This document shows, one piece after another, positions 16,854 through 25,858 of a stretch of 37,310 bases of DNA. The DNA comes from Anaerolinea sp. (GTDB lineage Bacteria; Chloroflexota; Anaerolineae; Aggregatilineales; UBA2796). A program made the position numbers and the translations under genes. The stretch covers positions 1-37,310 of the forward strand of contig JACSRJ010000154.1 of NCBI GenBank assembly GCA_014879835.1. Reading direction: 5' to 3'. The notes beneath the pieces were generated by a model that saw only the letters and a list, made by a program, of their open reading frames with translations, was not told the DNA's origin and ran no database searches. Position 1 is the first letter of the stretch. Each line of letters opens with the position of its first letter.

Positions 16854-18497
16854 TCACTTTCCCACCTTAAACACTCGGTAGCCTGCCTCATTAACATACA
16901 CTGGGATAAGATCGTCCGGCGGTGGGGGATCATCAGGCGTGAACAGCCAGTACCGAATCCCCCTCTGGGCAAAAAATGACTGCCGCTCAGGGGCTTCCAT
17001 ACGACCTTCGTAAAAAGCTTTCACCTCGGCTTCTTTGGTCAAAGCGTCTAGGGTTTCCACTGGATGCCCTAGATAAGATCGGAGGTTTGTCCATGCAGGG
17101 ATTCGGTTGCTGAAAGCGCGGGTGGCGCTTAGGGCCACCTGATCCGGAGAAGTATTGGCGTTTAGCCACTCGAACATCGCCACAGCGCCCGCAGAGACGT
17201 TAAACTGAGGACGATTCTGCTCATTGTAAGGCGCAAAAGCCCCAGCCAACATGGTCATAATGGGCGTACCCAAACTAATTGCCGCGATTCCTAGAGCCAA
17301 AGCGCGCCACACCCAACCCGCTCGCCGCTGCGTGACCCGGCGCAGTGCGATCCACCACAACCGCAGCCCTATCACGGACATCAGGCACAGGGGCACAAAG
17401 ACTCCTTCAAGCATCCGACGCTGAACCTCGATGGGAAAGTACGCCAACACGGGTGCGATGATCAGCCAGCTAAGGGGTAGAATCCAACGAATATCCTTCT
17501 TGCCCCGCTGCCACACACAAGGAAAGGCCGGGAGCGCCGCAAGGGTGAGCAGCCCATAACCAAAGAGAAAATGAATGGGAGGTGGCGAAGTGAGGAGGTT
17601 TTGATCCTGAAAGGTGGCTTTCAGGACAGGCTCAGTGGCAGTCACCAGCAAGCTGTACAGGAGCATGATTCCCGGCAGAATTCCACCCACTGCACAGCGC
17701 CATATCAAATCAAGAGGGAAGCGCCCCCTTCGCAGCCACACACCCAAGCCCCACGCGCCCAAAATCAGGGCCAGCACCGCTCCATAAAAGGGGACACACA
17801 CGGCCATGACCAACCAACACGCCCCCGCAACCATTGACCAGCGCAGCCATTGATCAGGACGAAAGCACCGCGCCGACTGAAACAAGCACAACAACCCTAC
17901 CAGCAGTCCCGCCCTTGCCAGCGCCAGATGGGGCAGCCCATAGAGCAGGTAAAAGGTGTACCCTTCGGGAAGGAGCAGGTCGACCGGTGTCCAACCCAGA
18001 TAGTTGCCGTTCCCCGTGCTCACCAAAAGCCAACCTAAACCTCCCCCAAGACTGACCAATACCGCACCTAACCAGCGCAGGGCCCGTACCCGCACAAATG
18101 CCGCCAAAAAACGGTAGCTAACCACGATCACCAGCATCCCCGACAGAAACCGCACCCCATGAAAGACCATCAGCAGCGCGTCATAATGGGCCGGCGAAGT
18201 TGGGGGAGCGATCAGCCCTGCGATCTTGCCGATCAGCAGATAAGGCGTAAAGAGCAGGGCCGGGGTGTGGGGTTCTGCGGTGTACCGCATGGTGAACAGC
18301 CATGCCCCATTCGCTCCCAAACGCATTTTAGCTAGATACGAGTTTGCGTCTTCAATGCCCAGCAGCAGCCCTGTGTAATGTTCACCGGGACGCGCCGCCT
18401 GTGAACCGATCAGGTAGGGTAAACTGGTGATCATCATCACTGCGGCCGCAAAAAGCAGGAGACTAAACCACTCACGGCGGGTCAAAGTCGGGGGCAT
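16854..18497 (-). CDS. Polytopic membrane protein, probable GT-C type glycosyltransferase
   Basis: A 547-residue protein with about ten to eleven hydrophobic segments and a soluble C-terminal domain of about 120 residues. The first long extracytoplasmic loop contains GIEDANSYLAKMR, with acidic and polar residues placed as in the first loop of lipid-linked GT-C transferases (PMT/ArnT/GT39-like). The C-terminal region 'ALSATRAFSNRIPAW...' is similar to the tails of such uncharacterised bacterial membrane proteins. Role in transferring sugars to lipids, proteins or wall polymers is inferred from fold type and the nearby epimerase, not proven. The ATG at 18497 has a strong GGAGGAG eight bases upstream. 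The gene is divergent from the PBP gene with only 52 bases between. Confidence 0.65.
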   Translation of the reverse strand: MPPTLTRREWFSLLLFAAAVMMITSLPYLIGSQAARPGEHYTGLLLGIEDANSYLAKMRLGANGAWLFTMRYTAEPHTPALLFTPYLLIGKIAGLIAPPTSPAHYDALLMVFHGVRFLSGMLVIVVSYRFLAAFVRVRALRWLGAVLVSLGGGLGWLLVSTGNGNYLGWTPVDLLLPEGYTFYLLYGLPHLALARAGLLVGLLCLFQSARCFRPDQWLRWSMVAGACWLVMAVCVPFYGAVLALILGAWGLGVWLRRGRFPLDLIWRCAVGGILPGIMLLYSLLVTATEPVLKATFQDQNLLTSPPPIHFLFGYGLLTLAALPAFPCVWQRGKKDIRWILPLSWLIIAPVLAYFPIEVQRRMLEGVFVPLCLMSVIGLRLWWIALRRVTQRRAGWVWRALALGIAAISLGTPIMTMLAGAFAPYNEQNRPQFNVSAGAVAMFEWLNANTSPDQVALSATRAFSNRIPAWTNLRSYLGHPVETLDALTKEAEVKAFYEGRMEAPERQSFFAQRGIRYWLFTPDDPPPPDDLIPVYVNEAGYRVFKVGK

Positions 18498-18549
18498 ATC
18501 TGAATCTCCTCCCGGTTCGGTTACAATAATCCCTTAAGGAGTCTAACGA
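18498..18549. promoter_or_regulatory. Very short divergent promoter region
   Basis: Only 52 bases separate two divergent start codons, and both ribosome sites (GGAGGAG on minus, AAGGAG on plus) fall inside. A TACAAT at 18522-18527 on the plus strand could be the -10 of the PBP gene, which would leave a leader of about 15-20 bases. Any -35 would then overlap the ribosome site of the other gene, so the two promoters must physically interfere or lie inside the genes. Confidence 0.4.
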
Positions 18550-20829
18550 ATGTTACGGGTGCGGTTCAAGGATGGGGTTACCGTGAAAGGCATCAGAGCA
18601 GCGAACTTTGCGGCAGCAGTGCTGATCTTGTTCATGATCGGCTGTCGTCCGCAAGGGAGTGCGCCTGCTGTCCCCCCAGACCTGCCCACCCTTCCGCCTG
18701 CATTGCAACTGCCGCTGGAATCGGCACGGCGGGCCGCCGCGGATTTTCTCAATGCATGGGTGGGCGGGAACTATGATGCCATGTACGCCCTTCTCACCAC
18801 CAACAGCCGCGACGCCTATCCCCGCGACGCTTTTGAGCAGCAGTATCGGGCTGCTGCCCGCACTATGACCCTACTCCGACTCAACTACACCCTTGCCAGC
18901 GCCCTTCATCAAGGCACATTCGCTGATGTTGCCTACGATCTAACCTTTGAAACTGAACTTTTTGGGGCTTTTTCCGACCTCGGACGGGTGCTTCAATTTG
19001 TGGTCACACCAGAGGGATGGCGTCTGGCGTGGACGCCTGCTTACATCTTCCCCGAACTCAAAGATGGGGCAGCGCTGGAGGTGACCAATACCCCCACCAA
19101 TCGGGGCAATATCTATGATCGGGATGGCGGCGTGATCGCTGATCAGAATGGGGCGATTCTGGTGGTCACTCTGCGCACTTTGAAGTATCCCACCGATAAT
19201 CCTGACGCTTGTTTTGAGGCCCTCGCCGCAGTTTTCCCCTTGCGCAGTGCAGCCCGCATGAAAGCATTATTCACCGCTGCCACCGGACGTGACTTTGCCT
19301 ACGAGATCGGTGAGATCGATCTGGTGCGTTTTGCAGAGGTGCGCGATGCTATCGAGCAGCACTGCACCCTAGAGTACGCAAACCGTCCGGTGCGGCGCTA
19401 TGTAGCTGGCGGCATTGCGCCGCATGTGGTGGGTTACGTGGGACGCATCCCTGCCGAACGCCTTGATGAATGGCTGGCGCGGGGCTACCGTCAGGATGCG
19501 ATGATCGGCATTGACGGGATAGAGCGTTTCTGGGAAAGCACCCTCTCCGGGCGTGGTGAAGTTGTCCTTCAAATCCGCTTAGGGGCAAAAGTCCGGGTTC
19601 TGGCGCGGATTCCCCCCATCCCCAGCCAGAGTGTTTACCTCACCCTAAAGCGCGATTTTCAGGAGGCGGTTCAGAACGCCCTGCGCGATGCGTGGGAAGA
19701 CTCGATCTGGGGTAAAAACTCTCCCGGCGGTGCGGCCGTGGTGATGGACGTTCGCACTGGGGAAATCCTCGCCATCGCCAGCTACCCGGATTTTAATGTG
19801 GATGCCTTTAACCCCAATACGGCCCTGCCCAATGCGGCCGCATTGATCAAAACTTGGGCGGACGATCCCCGCAAACCAACCCTCAACCGGGCTACCTTGG
19901 GACAGTATGCGCCCGGATCGGTCTTTAAGATCGTGACCATGGCCGCGGGCGCGGACAGCGGCGAGTTTAAGCTCAACACCCGCGTCTACTGCGGTGGTGT
20001 CTGGAACGGTACCCCCTTGGGAGATCGCACCCGCAAGGACTGGATCGCTAACACCGATCAACGCCAGCACGGATCGATCACCCTTCAGCAGGCCTTAACC
20101 GGGTCATGCAACATCTACTTCTGGACCATTGGCTGGGAACTCAACAGTATCAACCCCGATTTGTTCCCGGATTATGCCCGGCGGATGGGGTTTGGCGCGC
20201 CCACCGGAATCAAAGATATTGCCGAAGCCGCCGGTAACCTGCCCGATCCACGTACCTATGTACAGACCACCGGACGCGCTTGGCGCGGCAGTGATGCCCT
20301 GAATGCGGTCATCGGGCAGGGGGATATTGTGGTCTCGCCCCTGCAAATTGTGCGCATGGTGGCGGCGGTGGCCAACGGCGGCACCCTTTATCAACCACTG
20401 CTGGTTAAACAGGTAGGGATTATCGGCTCTCCTAGTTATGTGGCTTCACCTGTGGCCAACGGCACCTTCAACTTTCAACCGGGGGTACTCGAAGGGATTC
20501 GTGCGGCCATGTGTGCCGTACCCACTGATCCCCGCTATGGCACGGCCTATTTTGTGTTTAAGGATTGGCAGGGCGGCGCGATCATCTGTGGCAAGACGGG
20601 CACGGCGGAGACGGGCGGCTTACCCCACGCTTGGTTTGCGGCCTTTGCGGGCAAACGTGCGGACGAGCCTGAAATTGCAGTGGTGGTGATCGCCGAACGC
20701 AGCAACGAGGGTTCCTATATTGCGGCTCCTATCGCCCGCCGAATCATCGAAGCTTACTATGAACTCCCCATAACCCCTTACCCCTCATGGTATCAGGGTG
20801 GGCTGCCCTCGCTGACCTCCGATAACTGA
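18550..20829 (+). CDS. Class B penicillin-binding protein with MecA-type N-terminal domain, predicted lipoprotein
   Basis: A 759-residue D,D-transpeptidase that cross-links peptidoglycan outside the membrane. The N-terminus has a hydrophobic segment ending in FMIGC (C32), suggesting lipid anchoring rather than a plain transmembrane anchor. Residues about 57-165 look like the NTF2-like MecA-N domain ('AADFLNAWVGGNYDAMYALL'). The dimerisation domain begins at NRGNIYDRDG (about 184-193). The transpeptidase domain has the catalytic serine in SVFK (457-460), SCN (519-521) and KTG (682-684). The SxN motif with Cys in the middle is acceptable. B. subtilis PBP3 and S. aureus PBP2a share this layout; beta-lactam resistance cannot be inferred from it. 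The ATG at 18550 has AAGGAG eight bases upstream. The next gene follows 37 bases later on the same strand. Confidence 0.9.
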   Translation: MLRVRFKDGVTVKGIRAANFAAAVLILFMIGCRPQGSAPAVPPDLPTLPPALQLPLESARRAAADFLNAWVGGNYDAMYALLTTNSRDAYPRDAFEQQYRAAARTMTLLRLNYTLASALHQGTFADVAYDLTFETELFGAFSDLGRVLQFVVTPEGWRLAWTPAYIFPELKDGAALEVTNTPTNRGNIYDRDGGVIADQNGAILVVTLRTLKYPTDNPDACFEALAAVFPLRSAARMKALFTAATGRDFAYEIGEIDLVRFAEVRDAIEQHCTLEYANRPVRRYVAGGIAPHVVGYVGRIPAERLDEWLARGYRQDAMIGIDGIERFWESTLSGRGEVVLQIRLGAKVRVLARIPPIPSQSVYLTLKRDFQEAVQNALRDAWEDSIWGKNSPGGAAVVMDVRTGEILAIASYPDFNVDAFNPNTALPNAAALIKTWADDPRKPTLNRATLGQYAPGSVFKIVTMAAGADSGEFKLNTRVYCGGVWNGTPLGDRTRKDWIANTDQRQHGSITLQQALTGSCNIYFWTIGWELNSINPDLFPDYARRMGFGAPTGIKDIAEAAGNLPDPRTYVQTTGRAWRGSDALNAVIGQGDIVVSPLQIVRMVAAVANGGTLYQPLLVKQVGIIGSPSYVASPVANGTFNFQPGVLEGIRAAMCAVPTDPRYGTAYFVFKDWQGGAIICGKTGTAETGGLPHAWFAAFAGKRADEPEIAVVVIAERSNEGSYIAAPIARRIIEAYYELPITPYPSWYQGGLPSLTSDN

Positions 20830-20866
20830 GGTACTGATGGGGGTATCATTTCAGGAGACAAAAAAC

Positions 20867-23230
20867 ATGCTCTACTTTTTTGATGAACTGCCACCAGAGG
20901 CCGGCCCAAAGGTGGGCGGAAAAGGAGCTGTGCTGGCACGCCTGTACCAGAGGCGTTACCCAGTCCCCAACGGCTTTGTGATTACGGTAGATGCGTTCTC
21001 AGAGGATGATCTCAAGCCTGAAGCATGGGTACAGGTGCAGGCATCCTTGGCACGGATGCGCCAGCGTATACCCGGACTGATCTTCTGTATCCGATCCTCT
21101 GCGCTCAGTGAAGACTCCGCACAGGCATCATTTGCGGGGGAGTTTGAGAGCGTTCTGAATGTGGAAAGTGACGCAGATATTCTGAGTGCCATTCGTACCG
21201 TGCGCGTATCGGCAAAATCTGAGCGGGTACAGGCGTACCTGCAAGCACAAGGCATCAACACATTTCAGCCTGTTGCGGTCGTGGTGCAGGAATTTATACG
21301 CGCTGACTATGCCGGGGTGATCTTCACCGCTGATCCGGTAAGCGGAAACCTGATGCACATGAGCGGTAATTTTGTGCGCGGTGGGGGTGAGAAACTGGTT
21401 TCGGGCGAGGCCAATGCGCAGCCCTTCACCTTCCAGCGCCCCCGGGGCAGTTATCAAGGCCCACCAGAGCTAAAGCCCTATGCGCGGCGCTTATACAATC
21501 TATGTGAGCGCCTCGACCGCGATTCCTCCGCACCTCAGGATATTGAATGGGTGATTGCGGGGGGCAAGGTATCCATCGTCCAATCGCGCCCCATTTCGAG
21601 CCTAAGAGGGTTTAATCCCGCTACTGGGGAGTGGAACGACTCCCTGAGGGGCGATTTTTTGTGGTCAAATGGCAATGCTGCCGAAATCCAACCCGACGTC
21701 ATGCCTTTACTCACTGCAACCATAGGGGATCTGTGGGGGCAGGGGTACGGGGAGTGGTGGTCGGATCGCTATCGGGCATCTGGCTGCATCGGGGGGCGCC
21801 TGTACTTCAATATCACGGTACAAGTCGCGCCTTTCACCCGGCTGCCGGGCATGAATGTGGAGAAACTGGTTCACTATACCTCCCAGTGGTGGGGGCGCAT
21901 TCCGGCTGAAGTTAAGGTGCCGCTCATGCCCTATTCTTTGTGGAAGACGTTGAGTGGTGCTGTCCCGACCTACTTACGCAGTGTAAGACGGATGACCCAG
22001 CAGCGTAAACGTATCCCCGAATTTGTGGCGAAGTCTCCATCATGGTGCCGTAACCTGAGACCCCAGATCAAGGCGGTGAGTGATCCTTTGGCATTGGCGG
22101 CCTTGTGGCGGGATGAGATCATGCCTTTTTACACCTTTGGCACAGCCATGGCCAGCGTCGCCAACGCCGATAATCGGTTACAGTTGGAGGCGAAACTAGC
22201 CAAATTGGTTGGGGAAGCGGACGCTAATGCACTGGTCTCCAACCTCGGCGGGACGGAGTTTTTGGATAGTCTTGGGCCCGTGGTGAACCTACAAAAAGTG
22301 GCACAAGGGGAGATCAGCCGGGAAACATACCTTGAGACCTATGGGCACCGCTGTCCCAATGAGTTTAACATCATCTACCCACAACCACTTGAAGACCCAC
22401 AGTGGCTTGATGAGCAGCTTTCCCGTCTTGCTCAATCCCCAGTTGATGTGGAAGGGCTGCTGAACAAACAACGCTCGAATTTTGCAGCTGCATGGGAGCG
22501 GTTAGCAGCAAAGCACCCAAAGAAAGTGGATTCGATCCGAAAAGCGCTGGATAAAACGGCCCATCTGGCAGCACAGCGTGAGGCTGCCCGTTCAGAAGCC
22601 ACCCGTGTCATGGGGGTGATTCGCCTGTGGGCCCTGCGGGCTGGGGAACTGCTCGATCTAAAGGACAATGGCATTTTCCACCTCACTCTTGAGGAGGTGT
22701 TGGGTGCTTTGGCGGGTGACATGCGCCCCTGCCAGTATATCCCTGCACGCCGCGCCACCTATGAGCGGTATCGGGCTTTGCCTCCGTATCCGCCGATCAT
22801 CAGCGGACGTTTTGATCCCTTTGCGTGGGCGGCTGATGCCAACCGCCGCAGTGATCTCTTTGACGCCCATTTGGGAACGCTCCCACCCCCTTCAGACCCC
22901 AAAGTGATCGTTGGTTTTGCAGGTGCGGCAGGGGTTGTAGAGGGTAAGGTGCGGGTTTTGGAACATGCAGCAGATGGTCATTTGTTGGAGTCCGGTGAAG
23001 TGTTGGTGACCACCACCACCAACGTCGGCTGGACACCACTCTTCCCCCGCGCTGCGGCAGTCGTGACCGATGTGGGCGCACCTCTCTCCCACGCCGCGGT
23101 GGTCGCCCGTGAATTGGGAGTGCCCGCAGTGGTGGGATGCACTGATGCCACCAGCCGACTCAAAACGGGCGATTGGGTGAGGGTTGATGGCTTAAAGGGG
23201 ACGGTACAAATCCTTGAAGGCAAAAACTGA
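20867..23230 (+). CDS. PEP synthase/rifampicin phosphotransferase-like enzyme (ATP-grasp plus swivelling His domain)
   Basis: A 787-residue protein. The N-terminal part (about 1-250) is a PPDK/PEP-synthase-type ATP-grasp domain: KVGGKGAVLARL, the 'FCIRSSALSEDSAQASFAGEFES' block, 'GVIFTADPVSG' and DIEWVIAGGKVSIVQSRPI. A large middle region without recognised motif follows. The last 90 residues are the phosphohistidine mobile domain, with H742 in GAPLSHAAVVARELGVPAVVG. The C-terminal pyruvate/PEP TIM barrel of true PEP synthase is absent. This domain order and length match rifampicin phosphotransferase (Rph), in which the middle region binds the acceptor. The acceptor here is unknown and need not be an antibiotic. 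I chose the ATG at 20867 because AGGAGA lies nine bases upstream; an ATG at 20837 would add ten residues without such a site. Confidence 0.8.
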   Translation: MLYFFDELPPEAGPKVGGKGAVLARLYQRRYPVPNGFVITVDAFSEDDLKPEAWVQVQASLARMRQRIPGLIFCIRSSALSEDSAQASFAGEFESVLNVESDADILSAIRTVRVSAKSERVQAYLQAQGINTFQPVAVVVQEFIRADYAGVIFTADPVSGNLMHMSGNFVRGGGEKLVSGEANAQPFTFQRPRGSYQGPPELKPYARRLYNLCERLDRDSSAPQDIEWVIAGGKVSIVQSRPISSLRGFNPATGEWNDSLRGDFLWSNGNAAEIQPDVMPLLTATIGDLWGQGYGEWWSDRYRASGCIGGRLYFNITVQVAPFTRLPGMNVEKLVHYTSQWWGRIPAEVKVPLMPYSLWKTLSGAVPTYLRSVRRMTQQRKRIPEFVAKSPSWCRNLRPQIKAVSDPLALAALWRDEIMPFYTFGTAMASVANADNRLQLEAKLAKLVGEADANALVSNLGGTEFLDSLGPVVNLQKVAQGEISRETYLETYGHRCPNEFNIIYPQPLEDPQWLDEQLSRLAQSPVDVEGLLNKQRSNFAAAWERLAAKHPKKVDSIRKALDKTAHLAAQREAARSEATRVMGVIRLWALRAGELLDLKDNGIFHLTLEEVLGALAGDMRPCQYIPARRATYERYRALPPYPPIISGRFDPFAWAADANRRSDLFDAHLGTLPPPSDPKVIVGFAGAAGVVEGKVRVLEHAADGHLLESGEVLVTTTTNVGWTPLFPRAAAVVTDVGAPLSHAAVVARELGVPAVVGCTDATSRLKTGDWVRVDGLKGTVQILEGKN

Positions 23231-23243
23231 TTTGGGCATAGGG

Positions 23244-23269
23244 GCCCCAGAAGTAGCAGACTCTGGGGC
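23244..23269. terminator. Hairpin between convergent genes
   Basis: GCCCCAGA (23244-23251) and TCTGGGGC (23262-23269) form an 8-bp stem with a ten-base loop, placed between the stop of the Rph-like gene (23230) and the stop of the convergent membrane-protein gene (23276). No T-run is attached, so a bidirectional terminator is likely but not certain. Confidence 0.55.
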
Positions 23270-23275
23270 TGTCAA

Positions 23276-24388
23276 TTAGTCTTTGTGCTGCGTCTTTTTC
23301 TCGCCGTTGAGAAGTTCCGCAAGGGAAATCTCGGTCTCTTTATCATCGTCCATCAGCCGGGCCAGCCGTGCGCTGATCTCACCGTCTGCGCTGATGCCCT
23401 CGCGGGCGATAATCTCGTGGGTGAGGCTGAGGCGGAAGCGGTGAATAGCAACGGGCAAATCATTGAGGCGGATCAGGATAGTCCAACTGCCACTTAAACT
23501 GGAATCCTCAAAATCAGCAAAGCGCAAGGGTTTGGGCATCCTGATCTCGGTTTCACCTTCACGCAGGGTCACCCCGGCCACTTGGGTATGGCGGAGGACA
23601 TTATCGTTGTCAAAGACTTCAAAGATCAGCCGCTGATTTTCGAGGCGTTGAGGCGATTCAAGGGTGATCGAAGGTTGGACCGTCTTCACATCCGCCGGAA
23701 TCTGCCGCCCTCTATAGAGTTCCTGCTCAGTGACGATCCCAATATCAACCACTTCGGGCGCATCTTCAGCGGGGGTGTATTCGGCGCGACGCATGGCGTT
23801 TTCAGAGGCGATCAGGGCCGGATCATGTTTGGCTGCTTCCTCTGCGCGGTTTCGGCGCAGCACAGTTAGGGGCAGCATCAGAATCCGTCCCAGATCGGCA
23901 AGCGTTTGTTTGATTCCCACCGTGAGCGCACCGTACAGTGCCCAGAAGGTGATCACCCCCACGATCAAGCCCGTGATTGCCATGCCTGCGTCGCGGTTGT
24001 CCTGAGGGAGGTTGTTTCGGATCAGAAAGGCCGATCCGATAGCGGTCGTGAAGGTACCTAACAACGCCCCAAACAGCGCCATAAAGGGGGTGTTCATCTT
24101 GCGCATCTGCTGACGGATGTCGGGCAGGCTTGCCCAGATGACCACGATCACCAGCGCCAAAAATACAAACGTTCCCCGCGCCACCGATTGAGCAAAGGCG
24201 GGCACAACGGCCACAATTAGCGAATACAGGAGGGTTGCGCCCACCCCCCCCACCACCAAACCAATACACCCCTGCCGGGTTTGGCGGCTTTTTGCCTTGA
24301 GGTATGCATCTAGCTTTTTGCGCTCATTTTTGGTCAGCTTTCGGACTTTTTGATTCGGATCACGTCCACGCCAGCCGGGAACGTACAT
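23276..24388 (-). CDS. Membrane protein of unknown function with four TM segments and a cytosolic beta domain
   Basis: I do not recognise this 370-residue protein. The N-terminus is strongly basic (K/R-rich, about 40 residues). Four hydrophobic segments follow within roughly residues 40-180. After a charged linker, residues about 215-345 form a soluble domain with beta-strand pattern ('TLESPQRLENQRLIFEVFDNDNVL'), and the tail is charged. The frame opens at 24436, but the first part overlaps mazG; I chose the ATG at 24388, four bases past the mazG stop, with AAAGGGG upstream. It is probably translated from the mazG transcript. Confidence 0.65.
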   Translation of the reverse strand: MYVPGWRGRDPNQKVRKLTKNERKKLDAYLKAKSRQTRQGCIGLVVGGVGATLLYSLIVAVVPAFAQSVARGTFVFLALVIVVIWASLPDIRQQMRKMNTPFMALFGALLGTFTTAIGSAFLIRNNLPQDNRDAGMAITGLIVGVITFWALYGALTVGIKQTLADLGRILMLPLTVLRRNRAEEAAKHDPALIASENAMRRAEYTPAEDAPEVVDIGIVTEQELYRGRQIPADVKTVQPSITLESPQRLENQRLIFEVFDNDNVLRHTQVAGVTLREGETEIRMPKPLRFADFEDSSLSGSWTILIRLNDLPVAIHRFRLSLTHEIIAREGISADGEISARLARLMDDDKETEISLAELLNGEKKTQHKD

Positions 24389-24392
24389 GCCT

Positions 24393-25856
24393 TTACCCCT
24401 TTTTTTCGGATGCCTTGACCTGATCCCATAATACATCCATCTCGGCGAGGGTCATTTCTTCAAGACGTTTGCCTTGATCTCGGGCCAGTGCTTCGATACC
24501 TCTAAAGCGCCGCACGAACTTCTGGGTGGCCTCACGCATAACGGCTTCAGGGTCAATCTCCCACCAGCGGGCAAGATTGACCAACACCGTGAGCACATCC
24601 CCGAACTCCTCTGCCCGGTGTTTGGGGTCGCGGGTGGCGAACAGTTCGTTGATCTCCTCATGGAGCTTGGCCACCACATCCTCTACCTTGTCCCACTCAA
24701 AGCCCACCCGCGCTGCCCGACTGCTGATGCTGGCGGCATAGGCAAGCGCTGGCAAAGCATTAGGCACCCCATCAAGGACGGACTTAGGCGTTTCATCTTC
24801 GCCCGTTGTGCTCTTCTCGCGTTTTTTAATCTGTATCCAGTTATCCAGAACTTTTTCAGCGTCACCGTGTACTTCCACGTCACCCCACACATGTGGGTGG
24901 CGCCGGATCATCTTCTCGCACACATGGGCGATCAGATCAACCATCTGAAAGGCGCCTGCCTCCGTGGCGATCTGGGTATGGAGTACGATCTGCAAGAGCA
25001 GATCACCCATCTCCTTGTACATCTCGTCGTAGTCGCCTGCGTCGAGGGCTTCAAGGACTTCGTAGGTCTCCTCCAGCAGGTAAGCGCGCAGCGACTCGTG
25101 GGTTTGTTTACGATCCCACGGGCAGCCTTCCGGGGCGCGCAGGTGAGCCACAATCTCTTGAAAGTACTCGAAGCTGCCCTTACGTTTGAGGGGGGGGATA
25201 TAGAGTGAGGTTAAATGACTGATCTGGTCACTGTGATCCATTTCATAGAGCGGGATGCGTTCCAACACTGGGTTTGAGGTGCCTGCCCCGTGCACCAGCA
25301 CCACTTCATGATCCTCAGGGTATTGGTTCACAAGGGTCAATTTGGTATTGCTGGCAACGGCTTCACTGTAAACCTGTGCCAAGAGGGCTGGGGTGTCCGG
25401 GTTCAGGGGTGGATGATGCATCCGGGCTACATCCACTGCATCGTAGATTTGCAGCCCATCAAGGGCATCGATTCCCAGCGCGGTCAGGGTCGGCTCAATA
25501 AAGCCCAGCCCATCAATCAGGTCTACCTTGACGCCTCTCGCCGCTGCCCCCTTAAGAATCAAGGAGACGGTCAGTTCACCCACCAGTGGATGTCCGGGCA
25601 CGGCATAGACGACCCCTTCAGGGCGTGCGCCAAGGTTCACGATCTCGTCGGCGATGCGTTGGTAGAGGGAATCAAAATCCTCGGCCTGCTCGTACCAATC
25701 ATCAAAACTGTGCCGATTTTTAACGGGCAGCACTTCCAAGCCCGGATGCTGCACTGTCCGAAACCAGACTTCGGGCGCTTCTTCCAGCACCCGCCACGCC
25801 CGCCGGGTAAGCAGTTCCGGATCGCCGGGTCCCAAGCCCACAATGGTAATGGTCAT
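24393..25856 (-). CDS. mazG: Tetrapyrrole-methylase-fold/MazG fusion, nucleoside triphosphate pyrophosphohydrolase (YabN type)
   Basis: A 487-residue fusion. Residues 1 to about 215 are a tetrapyrrole (corrin/porphyrin) methylase-type domain, opening with ITIVGLGPGDPELLTRRAW. Residues about 228-487 are MazG: 'LRAPEGCPWDRKQTHESL' at the start, EETYEVLEALD and EMGDLL for the first set of metal-binding acids, and a second EEINELF...EEFGDVL set. MazG hydrolyses NTPs to NMP and PPi and cleans the nucleotide pool. The same fusion is known as YabN in Bacillus; the role of the methylase part is unclear. The ATG at 25856 is preceded by AAGGGAGG, which lies across the stop codon of the upstream ABC ATPase gene. 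Confidence 0.92.
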   Translation of the reverse strand: MTITIVGLGPGDPELLTRRAWRVLEEAPEVWFRTVQHPGLEVLPVKNRHSFDDWYEQAEDFDSLYQRIADEIVNLGARPEGVVYAVPGHPLVGELTVSLILKGAAARGVKVDLIDGLGFIEPTLTALGIDALDGLQIYDAVDVARMHHPPLNPDTPALLAQVYSEAVASNTKLTLVNQYPEDHEVVLVHGAGTSNPVLERIPLYEMDHSDQISHLTSLYIPPLKRKGSFEYFQEIVAHLRAPEGCPWDRKQTHESLRAYLLEETYEVLEALDAGDYDEMYKEMGDLLLQIVLHTQIATEAGAFQMVDLIAHVCEKMIRRHPHVWGDVEVHGDAEKVLDNWIQIKKREKSTTGEDETPKSVLDGVPNALPALAYAASISSRAARVGFEWDKVEDVVAKLHEEINELFATRDPKHRAEEFGDVLTVLVNLARWWEIDPEAVMREATQKFVRRFRGIEALARDQGKRLEEMTLAEMDVLWDQVKASEKKG

Positions 25857-25858
25857 CC

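Noticed and set aside
18550-23230. An antibiotic resistance cassette
   Set aside because: MecA-N domains occur in normal PBPs and Rph-like enzymes have many unknown acceptors; there is no mobile element nearby.
24474-25208. A 244-residue plus-strand frame opposite mazG
   Set aside because: No motif is visible and the mazG frame on the other strand is unambiguous.
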